Notes under the pieces: model-generated | What the model saw: only the letters and a program-made list of their open reading frames with translations | The model's database searches: none | Told to the model about the DNA's origin: nothing | In this document: positions 16,937-29,713 of the stretch, in pieces | Position numbering within the stretch: position 1 is the first letter of the stretch | How the letters are laid out: each line of letters starts with the position of its first letter | Position numbers and translations under genes: made by a program | Assembly: GCA_013365325.1 (NCBI GenBank) | Contig: JABVXV010000157.1 | Coordinates: forward strand, 1 to 64,000 | DNA from: Dipetalonema caudispina | Taxonomy: Eukaryota; Nematoda; Chromadorea; Rhabditida; Onchocercidae | Length of the DNA: 64,000 bases | Reading direction: 5' to 3'

Positions 16937-19900
16937 TTACATCGTAAATTCCATTCCTGTTAGCTCAAAATCACCAGCTACTCGAAGAGCCATATAATCT
17001 TCACCAGGATTTGATGTACGATGCGCAAATGTACTATAACGTTTACCATCCACAAATATCTGGAATAATTTGCATAAATTTATCATAATTTCTGTTTTTG
17101 AAAGGACGGGTGATTTTGAAGATCAATGAATACTTGGCATGTTTATATGAAAAAAAAGAAAATAAGTGTATAACTTATTGAATTTGTTCATAATAGTTTC
17201 ATTAAAATTCCATCTACAAATAAACAAAAAGTTATTTGAATAAAAAATAATAAGATATGTTGCTAAGTTAGAAAAAATTTTAGAAAAAGATTCTTGTTGA
17301 GTAATGTTTACGTAAAAAATCAATAATTATAATTTTCTAAGCAATAAAATGTCATACATATTACAGAAAATTTATATTTCTATAGATACAATAGACAGTT
17401 TGTTAGCTTTACCTGAATGGAATATGGTGCATTGTGAAAAATAATATCAGTACCAATATCTTTCTTGAACGGGAATGTACCTTCACGTTCTTCCTGTCCC
17501 CATACGTTACCAATTTGTGCATTGCGTATTACCTGCAATTAACAGTAATAAATTCGACATTTAAAAAATGCAACGAAAAGTTGGAAATCAATTAAAATTG
17601 ATACAAATGAACATGAAAATTTTTAAAATCTAAGGTTAAAAATTTGACAAAAAAGATAGGAAAAGATTCTTAAGCAGTTAAAAATATGGCAATTTTCATT
17701 TAAAGCACCTTCTTTTCCTTGAGACGTGGATTGAAATGAAATAGAATATCACCATTTCTTGCTAAAAAGTTAACCTCGAAACGTTCTCCTTTCGGAATAC
17801 CGTACAAGTAAACTCGTTCTTCTGTAAGATATCAGCAAAGATTGCTTTGATATATTTCAGCCAGATATCAAACATAGCTAAGTTATTCTTGTTCCTTTTA
17901 ATCTTATGCGATACAATTTTCAAATTATTTCAGTTACTAATTGTAAATCATTTAATATAGGTACATAATATATTTGATACTGTAGAATTATTAATTTTTG
18001 TTTGATATAATTTATGCGAAGAAAAAAGAAATGAGCAACAAAAAGTAATAAAAAAATTTCGAAATTCTTAAAAAATTGCAAATACATATAAATACTTAGA
18101 AATGAGTTAAATTTTGACCTTAAAGACTTCAATTCAATCGATTGAAATCATTGAAAACTGCCTTGTTTTAACAAAGGAAAAAATCAAATACGGTAAGCAT
18201 AAGATGAGTAAAGTAAGTAATCTAAAATTACAGTTATTGTAATGATCTTTCCTCCTCCTTTTTTTAAATGATAACCTATGGCATTTTCCTTTTTTAAACT
18301 TCTTTTTGAACTTAATTTCTTTACCATAAAATATCATTGCCGTTGTCATTACTCAATTAAAAATCATATTTTTTCTTTTTTTTTTTTTTGTTTTTTGAAA
18401 ATTGGTTATTTTTGACAAATGGATGTAATAAATCTTGCACACATAACAGAATGCATACGTTTTGATGAATTATCATTTAGGAAAAAAAAAAGTAAAACTG
18501 ATTTACCATTCGATTGGATATTATTAATTATGGGATTACTACTTATGAGTGTTAAAAATTAACATCAATCAACCGTGGCAATTTATTGAATAAGAACAAT
18601 TGCTAATGTTAAGTTATTATGACTGCAAGCCTCAACAAATTAATCATGCGACAGCTAAGCAAGAAGGTCAAACTATTAATAATCTTACGAAGAGATTTTA
18701 CATGACGGATTAAAGTTATAATTGCAATTATGAATCTTTTTTTTTTCCAAATTTTCATAATTAGACAGCTTACCAGCATTTAGATGCCCTCCCGGGAATT
18801 GTGTTTCAAAAGGCAAATTATAATATCGACCACCCCAATGTACACCCTTCAATGAGACATTTCCGCGGACGGTTAAATATTCCACGGAATCGATATTGAT
18901 ACGAGATTTGTAAACATGGAGCTCTTTCTGATTGCCGAAAATTTCCAATTTATCCTCGTGAATCCGTATGCGAAGATCAAAATCGTCACCTTTTTTAAAC
19001 GGATTCGACGATTTCTCTTCCTTACCCCATTTACCATTCTAAACAATTTCAGCAAATGGAAATGAATATTATATAAGGAAATTAATTTAAAATCATTATT
19101 ACATAATTATTCACTGCAATAGACCATCCAATATTCAGTATCCTCAAACATTATTTATTCTGTTATCGATACGTATAACAACTAAAAAGAGAGTTTTTTT
19201 TTCTCTCTCTACTCCTTTTTCCCTTTCTTTCTCCATCTCTCTCGAAAGAAATTAATAGATAAGAAGTTGTAAAACATTTCGTTTTAATTTTTTGCAAAGC
19301 TTCAATTATCAGTTGTAGTAATGACAATCCTAAATATTACTCCATTATCTTCTAATATCTTTCTCTCGATTTATTCTATATTTTAGAGATTGATTTTCTC
19401 TGTAAAAGAATGATCGATGTAAATATCTCTTTCTAAGTGAAATAACATAACAGTAAATACAACCGTTACAGAGAATCTTATAATTACAAAGAATTGAAAG
19501 TTATTGCTTTTTACCTCGTCAAAGACAATCTAAAAATATTTCGACAAGAAAATCATCCACCATTTTTACTACAACTATTAATGAGCATTAATTGACAACA
19601 ATGAGTCACTCATACCATTTATATTTTAGATTACAGTACTCTCTACAACGTTTCAATATTTCATTTTAAATCCTACCAATGGATTAGATTCCATGATATT
19701 GTCATCTTAAAAGATAAATTTCAACCTCGTAAGTGTTGTAGACCAATCTATTTTCCTTGAAATAAACTTTCATGTGAAAAATGGTAGCCTTTGATGATTC
19801 GATATTTGGTGAGCCATTCAATAAATTCACTTCAAACCTATAAAATGTTATACGTTCAGATGTGAATGGATGAAATTGTTAAAATTGATTCAAAACGACT

Positions 19901-21256
19901 AACTTTTAATCACATTTTGAATAATACCTCTGTATGGTATCCCAATGTTACTGATAAACGCTTATGAACTGTTTCGATCTATCAACTACCTAAATAACCT
20001 ATCTCAGTGTACTAATTTGAAAAATAGTTTCAAAAAATATCCGATTATGCGTCAAATTCTGTTCTTAATAAATTATTTGTTAATTTTGTATTAACATGTC
20101 TAAATATTGAAATGTATAATTTACTCCGATGATGCAACAATGTTTATGGCAATAGGTTATATCAAAAGTATCATTTTCAAAGTCAATTTTTAACAAAAAT
20201 GAGCATGATTTCACAAAAATTTAATTTGTTTCACTTTATTACAAAAAAATTAGTATAAAAGAGCATTTTATCATTGAAATTGGTTTTACTTACTCGGATG
20301 CATCAGATTCGATAGAGCCATGAACGACAAGTGTTTGACCAGGTTGCAATTTAGCGCCAAGTTTTGAGATGTAAGGAACTGGAATAGCCGCATCACCTGG
20401 ATGAGCCTAAAAAACATTGGTGATATATTGACCTGTTAATATGCAACAATACTAATTAAAAAAAAACTAATTTTTAATCTTTGTTTAATGCTACTGGACT
20501 ACTAAAATATTTTATGGATTACTTTCTGCATATTTAATTTCAAATTTTCGAATATTACGTCTCACTTTTTGCTTTCTCCATCTTTTCCTTCATATTGTGA
20601 CAGCAACGTCTCCAATTCATTTTGATAAGGGGACAAAAAAGTCTCTTCCGTGGACTACTTTTGCATAAATTTCTTATAAAATATTAGGCGACATATAAAT
20701 CAATAAATCAATTTTTTTTTTTTTTAAATTTATAACATTAGGAGACTGTGCATTCTTTTCATCTCTTTTTTATACCACAATTTAACAGCCATGTCTATTC
20801 TAAAGTTGGGAATTGATGAAATTTTTAAATTTTTTGCCGGATTATCCTTGATCACATAAGATCATTCTTGATAATTTGATAAAATGGCCTCATTTTGATC
20901 TTATTTTATGGTATAAGAAATACAAAACATTTTGTGTCATATCTGTCATATAAAAGCCATCTGTTATATTTTTTTTCTTCTGGTATAAAAAATATCTAAG
21001 CAAATCAATCATTCAATGATTTAGAAAATTTGGCAGAATATAACAGTATCATAGTTATCTCGTTCGACGGGGTTATATTTAAAATTTAGACCTCAGAGAT
21101 ACCAAATTATTACCGAGAAATCTAAAAAGTACGGGGAAAATTATCGGCTAGCAATGTGTAATACTGAATTAAATCAATAAATTTTGCCATTAAAAAATAA
21201 TCTTGTAATCTATTAAGTTATTACAATCACTAAAAATTTAATTAAAAGCTTACCAT
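16937..21256 (-). CDS. Tandem-repeat (two-domain) galectin
   Basis: Exons: 21256-21254 (ATG only), 20406-20294, 19837-19726, 19038-18774, 17821-17709, 17532-17413, 17059-16937. They give about 282 residues, the size of the 32-kDa two-domain nematode galectins of the LEC-1 type. CRD1 spans about residues 11-145, followed by a short linker (PGGHLNAG) and CRD2. CRD2 keeps the full sugar-binding signature: HFNPR, V, RN, WGQEER. CRD1 keeps WGKEE but has HMKVYF in place of HxNPR, so it probably binds beta-galactosides weakly or differently. There is no signal peptide, as usual for galectins, which leave cells by a non-classical route. In parasitic nematodes they are found among excretory products and are proposed to modulate the host. 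The one-codon first exon is inferred from an ATG followed directly by GTAAGC, in phase with MAHPGDAAIPVPY; another ATG/GTAAAG lies at 22148-22146. Confidence 0.9.
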
Positions 21257-22817
21257 TGAAAAATTTTTTGATGAAAGGAGTAAACTTCAGCAATGAAATG
21301 ACAACAGAATGACTGGTTAGTAATAGTAGAATATAACTGTAATGGTAAGAAAGAGGGAGAAAGAGAGATGATAATATGAATTGACTGAGCTAGAAATATA
21401 ATTGATAAATATTTTAAACAGAGAATGAAAAAAAATAGAAAGAATAAGAGATGTGAAGAAATTGGAAAAATTCAATAAAATTTGAGAAACAGAGGGAGAG
21501 TGTATTTTCTGTTCAACAATATGAATCATCAATCGTTATTGTCACCAAAATGAATCCATTTCAAAAAAGGACAAAAAAAAAAAAAAAAAACAAAAAAACT
21601 ACGCAATAATATTTTTGGGATGCATTTGATAACATTACTAAATTTTTATTTTGGAGGAATTGTCGAAGAAAATAATTGGATAAAAGTTACGAATTAGTTA
21701 GATAAATAAAGGTTATAGAGTAACTGGGTTAAAGTTAATAATTAACTAGGTGAAGTTATAAACTAACTGGGTAAAAATTGCAAAAGTGAGAAATTGGATT
21801 ACTTTTAAGCAAACGAATAGGCAATGAAAAAAAATTCATGAGTTATTGACTTTTTTTTTTTAATTACAAGCTGTGCATAAATAAAACATTTTACAATATT
21901 TGCTACAACAGTAAGAAAATTTAATTTGAAATTTTATTTTGGTTTTTTTTTTAGAATGAAATTTTATCATCAAATTAGATGTTATAAAATAGATAATTAT
22001 TATTTGAATGTATGGAAAATAACAAGAAAATTGTTTGAAAAGAACATATTAATATGATTTGCAATTACAAGGATGTTTTGCCTGCATGATTTTATGAAAT
22101 CAAAAAGTAATAAAGATTTTTCCTTTGAGCACAGATAAGCTTTACCATGGTAACCAATAAATTGAAAGGAAAAAATGCTTCTATTTCCTTTCAATTTATT
22201 TTTTGAAATTTCTTAATGCTAATGCTTTTAATTACAATATTTTCTTTTTCTTTTCCTTGTTATTTTCTAGTGTCATCAAATACCCAACCATACTCTTCTT
22301 AAGTTCATAAATTGGAAATTACTGATTTTTTTCACAGAATTTTTTAATTGATGAAATCTTCCTTCTTAATCGTATTTACTCATGTACTGAAGTATTCGTC
22401 AGAAAAGAAAAAAGCTCCAAAAGGATTACTTTTCTTTCCCCACCCTATATCCGATTAAAATACACTTTACTTATTGATATGATCTAAGCAATTTCACAGC
22501 GTCACACTTTTCCGTTTCATATAACGTTAGTGACATATTAGCAGCCGGGTAGCGTGGTTGCAATGGTGGCGTGGTCGTGCGTGGTAGTGTTTGGAGGGAC
22601 GTGAGGGGACGGGACGTGCCGAATGGAGCAATTATTGTTGTACGCAGCAGTCTGGTTAAATGTGACTGGAAATGTAGTGATATCTTATGAGAGAATTGTA
22701 TTTCAGGGCAATTGGGTTGGGAAGGTACAACGTTTATTAGAATTTAATAAAGTGATAAGTTGAAAGTTCATTGTGAGGCCTTTTTTTCTAGCAAGCGAAA
22801 AACATTGAAGTGGAAAT
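21257..22817. other. Divergent intergenic region (galectin / PRPF38B)
   Basis: About 1.6 kb between two divergent start codons. It contains A-tracts (for example 21571-21588) and low-complexity AT-rich sequence. A conspicuously GC-rich patch at about 22540-22630 is probably the core promoter or 5' leader of the splicing-factor gene. No confident gene is seen; the minus-strand ORFs at 21317-21532 and 22000-22194 look like chance. Confidence 0.55.
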
Positions 22818-25800
22818 ATGTCAGCTGCAGATGGTGGCGCAGCTGCACTACTTATCGCAGGACTTGGTACTGGTGGTACCGACGTTATGTATGAGGATGA
22901 TCTAACGGATAATTCAATTCCGGATATACAGGTGCACTATATTTTATTGTTTGATGAAGTGCAAATCGTCAAGTTACGGTATGCTTTTCAGTGGAGAGAA
23001 ATAAGGGATAACTGAGAGAGTCATGTGACTAGACATTTTTGAGTCGGCTTACTTTTGCTTGTAGGAAATGGTGTAAGAGTACTTAATTCAGATATGTTTC
23101 AATTTCCACGGTACACTTTCTTTCTTTGATCAACACTTTACTATCATATAGTAGTGCATGTTTTCGTTCATAGAGGCAATTTGTTCTGTAATTCATCATG
23201 TTTTATAGAAAATAACGAAAAAGAACAACATTTTACCTTTGTGGGGAAATACACAGACGATGAATTTAAATGCATTAGTATTGGAGAATATTATCCAGTG
23301 TACCTATTACAAAAATTACCTTTCGGAAACGACAGGATTTCAACAACTTACAGAAGAAATCTATTATAGTGTAAGTTGCATTTTGTTTTAGTACGTTTGA
23401 AGTGAGAATATTCCGCTGTCTTTTCTGTTCTTCAAACTGTTAGTCTTTGGATAATAACTGCAGTTCCGGATACGAAACGTATGATTTATGCATAATTTGG
23501 TAGGTTTCAACTGAAGTTTCTTGGTAATCGAACCTTCGTGTTCAGTAACTTCGTTTCAGGTGAAACATTTAGAACCATGGGAACGTGGTACACGAAAGAC
23601 TCAAGGAATGACCGGCATGTGCGGCGGGGTCAGTCGCTTAAGTGGTATTCGTTCTTTTCCTGGTATTCTATACCTTCATTAATTGAAAATTTAATCAAAT
23701 ATGATAATCTTTTGTGTACACAAGTTATGCAGGTTAACCTCTAGGTACGAGGTGTTGGTGCCGGTGGAGTGGTGAGTACGGCATTCTGTCTTCTTTATAA
23801 GCTTTTTACGATTCGGCTCTCCAGGTATGGATTTAACAGTGAGTTGCGACTTGCCTTTAATTCTGCTGTAGATTGCAAGTATTTTATTTTTTCAGTGGAT
23901 TTACATCAGTGATGTCAGCAACTGTTTTATGGCATATTTTAAGATATAAACTTTCACTTCAATTTTAACATAGTTCTTGCTTGTATTTTAAAATATACGC
24001 GGTAACATTTTATATCTATTTCTACGGGCAAACAAAAAGTTGGCCACTTAAAAGTGTTTTACTGAACCATTACTAATTGTAGGTTGGTAATTGCTGTTTT
24101 CAAATATTATCTCCTATTTGTCAGCATTGCTTGCTGTTGCTGAGCATTTCTAAGACTACTTGATTTATTGCAAAATTTTAGGAAACAACTGGTTAGTATG
24201 ATTAATAACAGCGATTCACCGTACATACGAGGTATCGGTTTCATGTATATCCGATTTTGTCAACCACCACAAGACTTGTGGGCCTGGATGGAACCTTATT
24301 TGGTAAGTATCAGTAACCAGTTTACCCTAAAATATTCTTTCTACAATGAAACGGATTTCTTTTGATTTGCTTTTGCTAATGTTTACTTTTTAATTTCTAT
24401 TATGGCTTGCCTTGACACTATGTCATGCTGAGAAAGCAATGATTTAAGCAGAGATGCTTTTTTTTCATGAAATGCCATGCTAATAATTCTTTCATTTTTT
24501 AGGACGATGAGGAGCAAATCGATCCACGTTCTGGTGGTGGGGATGTGATGGTAATGGCACAAGTTGTAAAGATGATGCTCACTAAATTGGACTGGTATGG
24601 CACACTATTCCCGCGAATTCCTGTTCCAATTCAGGTATAATTAGTAGCGATGAATTTACTCTATTGAGTTACTGGATGCACTACACATCATCTGACTGTT
24701 GTAAGAGCTGAAGGTAAAATGAAGTTTCATGACCATGAAAAATCTGCACTATAGGATTTTACATCGAAAATGTGTTGAGAGGAGAAGTGCTACATGTTAC
24801 AGCACTGATGATAACCTGTTATTAATATTTCGTTTTTGGTAATTCAGTTAAATAGCTTAATCATCTCTGATTCAATTATACGGAGGAGTGAGGATAAAAT
24901 TTTCACGAATTTTACTATATTATATAAAGTAATGTTTTTGAAAATGTGAATTTATAGAAGGAGATTGAATTGAAATTTCGAGAAAAAGCAAAATTAGACT
25001 ATCAACGAGAACATGGGTAATATTATTCTTTAATATTCTTTCCTTTTTTTTTTTACTTCTACTGTTTAATTGCCTTAACCTTTCCTATGTAGTAAGAAAA
25101 CCTTTAAATGGTAGCACATACTTGGTTTTCAAAATTAAGTAGAATTTGCTACGTTTTATAGAATAAATTTTCTAATACAGAGATCGAGAGGGTGACCACG
25201 ATAGACACCGAAGTCGAAGTAGATCGCGAGATCGGTTGCGAGAGAGATCGAAAGACCGGGACAGAGAGAGAGATCGGGAAAGGTCTCGTGAACGTGACAG
25301 GGAGAGGACTAGGGGAAGATCTCGAGAAATTGACCGAGCTCGGGAGAGGAGGCGAGATTCTCGGTCAGTAAATAATCATTATCATACTAACAATGTAAAG
25401 ATCTTAAAATAACATGCACATGATATGGTAAAATTTTTTTCTGTTTTTGGCCAAGTATAAGTTGATCAGATAATAGAAATTAGATTTCCTGAAACAAAAG
25501 TTATGTTCACCATGGTAGATTCGAACCTCTATGCTTACAGATCTGATTGTTTCTCATCAAAAGTTATTTGTTTACATAGTTCGCTATAAATGTATGTAAG
25601 TAGCTGCAGTGACGATTGAATTCTTTCACATGATATAACTGTAAAAAGAGCAATGCTGCAGAACTTGATGTTGTTTTTATCAGGGAAGATTTTGCTTTTT
25701 TTATTGTAGGGGCAGATCGAGAGAAAAGTCTATCACAAGATCAAGTCACACTAATGACAAGAAGCGGAAGCATGGTGGTCATCGATACAAGTGTAAACAT

Positions 25801-25863
25801 CATTTGCGGCATCATCATTGTCGAAAGCATAAGGAACATTGTCCAACAAAGGCCAAAAAGTGA
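22818..25863 (+). CDS. prpf38b: Pre-mRNA splicing factor PRPF38B
   Basis: Nine exons: 22818-22931, 23209-23370, 23560-23628, 23745-23824, 24182-24302, 24503-24634, 24958-25016, 25181-25363, 25710-25863. They give 357 residues. The PRP38 domain (about residues 45-235) is recognised by LPLWGN, TMNLNALVLENI, VKHLEPWERGTRKTQGMTGM, CGGVRGVGAGG, DSPYIRGIGFMYIRF, QPPQDLWAWMEPYL and WYGTLFPRIPVPIQ. The C-terminal third is an Arg/Ser/Glu/Asp-rich RS-like region with RSRSRSRDR, ending in a Lys/His-rich tail. The tryptophan spacing and RS tail fit the 38B rather than the 38A paralogue. It is a spliceosomal protein of the Prp38 family, which in yeast supports release of U1 and U4 during activation. The short acidic N-terminus (VMYEDDLTD) is not conserved in my memory of the family. 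The last intron donor is GTCAGT. Confidence 0.93.
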
Positions 25864-26877
25864 GGCGATTTCAAACTGGTTATTGTAGTTACCCTGATAT
25901 ATCTTTTTTCATCCTGTATTAGTTGTTTTATTAAGGTGGGATTTTCAGCTGAGGAATGGAGCAACTGATCTTTTTAAATTTTTCATCCTTACTTAACTGA
26001 TAAATCACGAACAGGATCGCGGGCCAGGATGTATTTCGGATGCCTGTCATGTCACGACAAAGTTTTACCTTCCATTCTGAACAATAATGTACACTATTAT
26101 TTTACAGTTTTATCAATTTCAGAACAAGCCAGGAGAACTTGGAGAAAAATACAAAATCTTGAAGCAATCTGTGTGTTTTTTCCTTCTTCTGTATTTACTT
26201 TTTTTGACATCTGCAGACTTACGTCAAAGATGGTGAAAGTATGGCAATCCAGTGCTTTACAATTATATGCATATTACTCACAATCACTGGCCTAATGTCG
26301 CAATCTTTAAAACTGTCTTGCTTATAGCATTTTTTATTCATTTCAAAAAGATTATCTTGTTAGACGCAATCATTAATGCTACTCCTGTGGTGGTTTTAAA
26401 GACTGTGAGGTTAAATCAGTAATTGTAAATGAGCATAAGAAGTTTTTGAGCGAATAGGACTATGAGATGAAATAAGTGACATCTGCAAATGTACTTTTGA
26501 TAAACCAAATGTTTCTGCAATTTGTTCGTACTTATTGTCTTAAGGAAGAAATCAGTTTATTTAAATGAATTTGATGAGCAACGATAACGTTACCTCGACC
26601 TGTGGGAATCGAATACTCTGCTCTTTGGTGTTTATTTGGACTTTAGATGAAATCTTTGTTATTTGATTCCGGTCGATTTTTTCCACATTGAGATATCGCT
26701 GTGTTATTTGAATGCTTGAAGAATATCAATAAATCATGTATAGATGTTTTTGCTTATGTATTTCCTATATGGTCTTACAGTCCATTTGTGTATGTACTTT
26801 AAACGTAAGTTTACAGCACCACTGGAGATGTAATATTTATCGGTATTATTGTTCACCGAATTTCTTAATTGTAGATC
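25864..26877. other. PRPF38B 3' UTR and spacer to UCHL5
   Basis: About 1 kb without a convincing gene; the 88-residue ORF at 26029-26295 has no recognisable features. An AATAAA at 26728-26733 is the likely poly(A) signal of PRPF38B. It lies about 145 bp before the UCHL5 start, a spacing typical of nematode operons. Confidence 0.55.
26728..26733 (+). terminator. Putative poly(A) signal (AATAAA)
   Basis: AATAAA is the best cleavage signal between PRPF38B and UCHL5. The UCHL5 acceptor-like TTGTAG ends at 26874, about 140 bp downstream. This fits coupled 3'-end formation and trans-splicing but is not proof. Confidence 0.4.
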
Positions 26878-29273
26878 ATGGCGGATGTTGGGAACTGGTG
26901 TCTAATTGAGTCAGATCCGGGCGTTTTCACTGAATTGATTCGTGGATTTGGTGTTTCCGGTGTACAAGTTGAAGAACTCTATAGTCTAGATAAACAACTA
27001 TTCAGTGATCTCAAGTAGGTGGATATTTTAATTCTCTGTTTTTAAGATGTTTTGTCCGATTATGTTTTTTATCGATTCATAATTTTAGGCCAGTTCATGG
27101 ATTAATATTCTTATTTAAATGGCGCGCGGGTGAAGAGCCTTGTGGTAGTCTGGTCCTCGACAATAATCGAGTTTTCTTTGCACAGCAGGTGGTGTTCCAT
27201 TTATTTACTGGTGTAGTGAAGGTCTGCCTTCAGATTTTTCAAGGATGGATCGGTTTCCTTTTTTCTTCTAGATATCGGTTATATTATCCATGACCTGTAC
27301 ACTTTTTGACATTTATGCCATTTCCCATTATAGGTGATCCAAAATGCTTGTGCTACACAGGCAATAATAAATTTACTACTAAATACGAAGGGCGAATCAG
27401 GTATCGTGCTTGGTCCAATTCTGGAAGAATTCAAAAGTTTCACGCAAAATTTTGACCCTATGGTAAGTATTTACGTAAATGTTGTAGCCACATTACAATG
27501 TCGGTGATCCATAATATCTATGTTAAACTTATGCTAAGTGTCCACGTCAAGTCTATTGCATAGGAGAAAGCTTTTCGTATGAAAATAACATGATTGCTCT
27601 AAATATCCAACTTTGCAGAAATACTTTTATCTTTGGTCCTTACAGAACTATAACACAGCGTCTCCTCTTGTATTTGAAGCAAAATTAATCTTCATTCATG
27701 TTCACTCGTAAAAACTTCACCGATTCCTATGTTAAATATTTTCCGGTCAAGATTTGGATTTATCTAAAAATTGCTAATGCGAAAAGAAAGAGAGCGAAAT
27801 ATGCTTCATATTTCTTACTATTATTTCATAAAATTTTATGTGATACATAAGCAGAAATGAAAGAAAGATAGTGGGGTTTCAACTTTTGGTTTAATGTGAG
27901 TACTTGCTTTCAGAATCGTGGTTTATGTCTTGGCAACAGCGAACCAATTAGGAAAGTTCATAATAGTTTTTCACGACAACATCTTTTTGAATTGGATATT
28001 AAAGCTCCAGAAAAGGTTTCTTATTGCTAGTACATTTAAAATGGTAAAACAGGCTATTATGTAGAAATATCAAGAAATTACAAAAGTGGCTCGTCTTTGC
28101 ACTATTGCATCTTTTTAGTGATCGTTTCCGTAATATCGAGCTGAATTAGTTTTCTATGTAGAAATGCTGAAGCTACTGTAATTAATGATAGGGAGTTTAG
28201 TCATCTCCATATTTGGATAAAAGCTGTTTAGTAGAGATCATATCTATCTTAGTATTTAGGAAGATAATTACCACTTCATCACTTACGTTCCTGTGGATGG
28301 TCATATCTATGAACTGGATGGTCTTCGTGAGGCACCGCTGGATTTAGGTGCTATTAGAGAGGGAGAAGATTGGGTGGATGCTGTGCGACCAATCATCAAT
28401 GCAAGAATCCGAAAGTTAGTTTATCTTTATCAGCCTGTCGTTGAGTGCTTATAATAAAATCTTCAGCCGCGAAGTATTTTAAGGTATAGCGCAGGCGAGA
28501 TTCACTTCAATCTCATGGCTGTTATTTCGGATCGAAAAATGAAATACCAAAAACGATTATCCGAACTCGCGGAGGTAAGTTCTCTTAGCTTTGCTATTGA
28601 ATATGCAGTAATGACATCGCTAGAATCATGTTTTTATTCATTTAAAAGGTATTTGGGTGATCGGTTGCATAAAGCACTGGTATAGTATTCTATTATGTAT
28701 CACTTCGGTATTAGATAATCGTTGCCATTCCTAAATAGTTATGAAATGCTCGGCCGTATGTCATGGAAGACATGGGAGATTGTCTTTATGGGACTTGTTT
28801 TATCGGCGTTTTGTTAAAATATTCGGTTATCCCAAATGTTTTGTTTTTCAGTCAACAATGGAGACTGATGGTAAGGTGGAGGAAATGAATCACCTTCAGG
28901 CACTGATTGCTGCTGAAGAAGAAAAGGAAAAATCATTCAAAGCAGAAAATATTAGACGTCGTCATAATTATATACCTTTCATTGTTGAATTGTTAAAGGT
29001 ATTAGCTAAAGAAGGAAAACTGGTGCCATTGGTACAAGAGGTATTTTGTGTTTTTGTTTTTTTATTTATGTATTGATTTATCCAAACTTTCGAAGCTTAC
29101 TGCACAGACCGAAATCTGATGCGAGATTTATCATGTTCTTCAATTCGGAACTTTTTCCTTCTTGAATTTGCAGAATTTTCCATGTAAGGAAATATACTTG
29201 TTTTTAGGCACAGGAAAAAGCAAATCGTAAAGCAGCGGAGAAGAAGTCAGAAAAATCGAGAGTTAAGATCTGA
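26878..29273 (+). CDS. uchl5: Ubiquitin C-terminal hydrolase L5 (UCH37)
   Basis: Eight exons: 26878-27014, 27089-27188, 27334-27462, 27914-28015, 28260-28414, 28484-28574, 28852-29040, 29208-29273. They give 322 residues (human 329). The N-terminal peptidase C12 domain starts [15 protein letters not shown]. Its catalytic residues are visible: Gln79 (FFAQQ), Cys85 in NACATQ, His161 in NYHFITYVP and Asp176 in YELDGLRE, matching human 82/88/164/179. A helical UCHL5-type C-terminal region follows ([18 protein letters not shown]), ending in a KEKE-like tail of alternating Lys and Glu. That region recruits the enzyme to the 26S proteasome through Rpn13/ADRM1 or to INO80 in animals. It trims ubiquitin chains at the proteasome. 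The ATG lies four bases after TTGTAG, fitting trans-splicing downstream of PRPF38B. Confidence 0.96.
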
Positions 29274-29713
29274 TTAATCATTTGCAATGCGTTTTGTGTG
29301 ATAAAAATTTTCATACATTTGATTTCTTGCTGAATGAAAAGAAATACCAAACGATGGTTGATATATCACATGAAAAAATGAGGAGGATAACTGATAGATC
29401 TTTGAGTTCAATCCATTTGCTTTATATGCATGTTGGGTTTTTTGGTCATTTCAATAGTGATAATGGTATTCTACTTCACTGGGATTCTTGGATAATCAGG
29501 AAGGAAAAGAAGTCATTTTTTTGCATTTTGGTTTGATTTTGTATTTACAGTGATTATGAAGTTTTAAAGCAATACTTGGAATCACTTGTTCTTCATTGTT
29601 GCTCCATTGTGGTACATCGTGTGGTCATCTGTACCAATTACGCCTGTAGTATTTACCACTTTTCCCCATGAGATAATTCGTTGTGATACAAATATTTTGA
29701 TCTGAAAGGCAAT
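29274..29713. other. Spacer between UCHL5 and the BI-1-like gene
   Basis: 440 bp, holding the UCHL5 3' UTR and the leader of the next gene. The 84-residue ORF at 29282-29536 has no recognisable domain or splice context. It probably lies in untranslated sequence. Confidence 0.5.

Noticed and set aside
22540..22630. GC-rich patch considered as an RNA gene
   Set aside because: No cloverleaf, snRNA or snoRNA box pattern could be recognised; likely promoter or leader of PRPF38B.
25510..25545. tRNA T-loop-like GGTTCGAATC on the minus strand
   Set aside because: The flanking bases do not form a T stem, and no acceptor, D or anticodon arms can be folded around it.
26029..26295. 88-residue ORF after PRPF38B
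   Set aside because: No domain, no splice context, and it lies in the probable 3' UTR.
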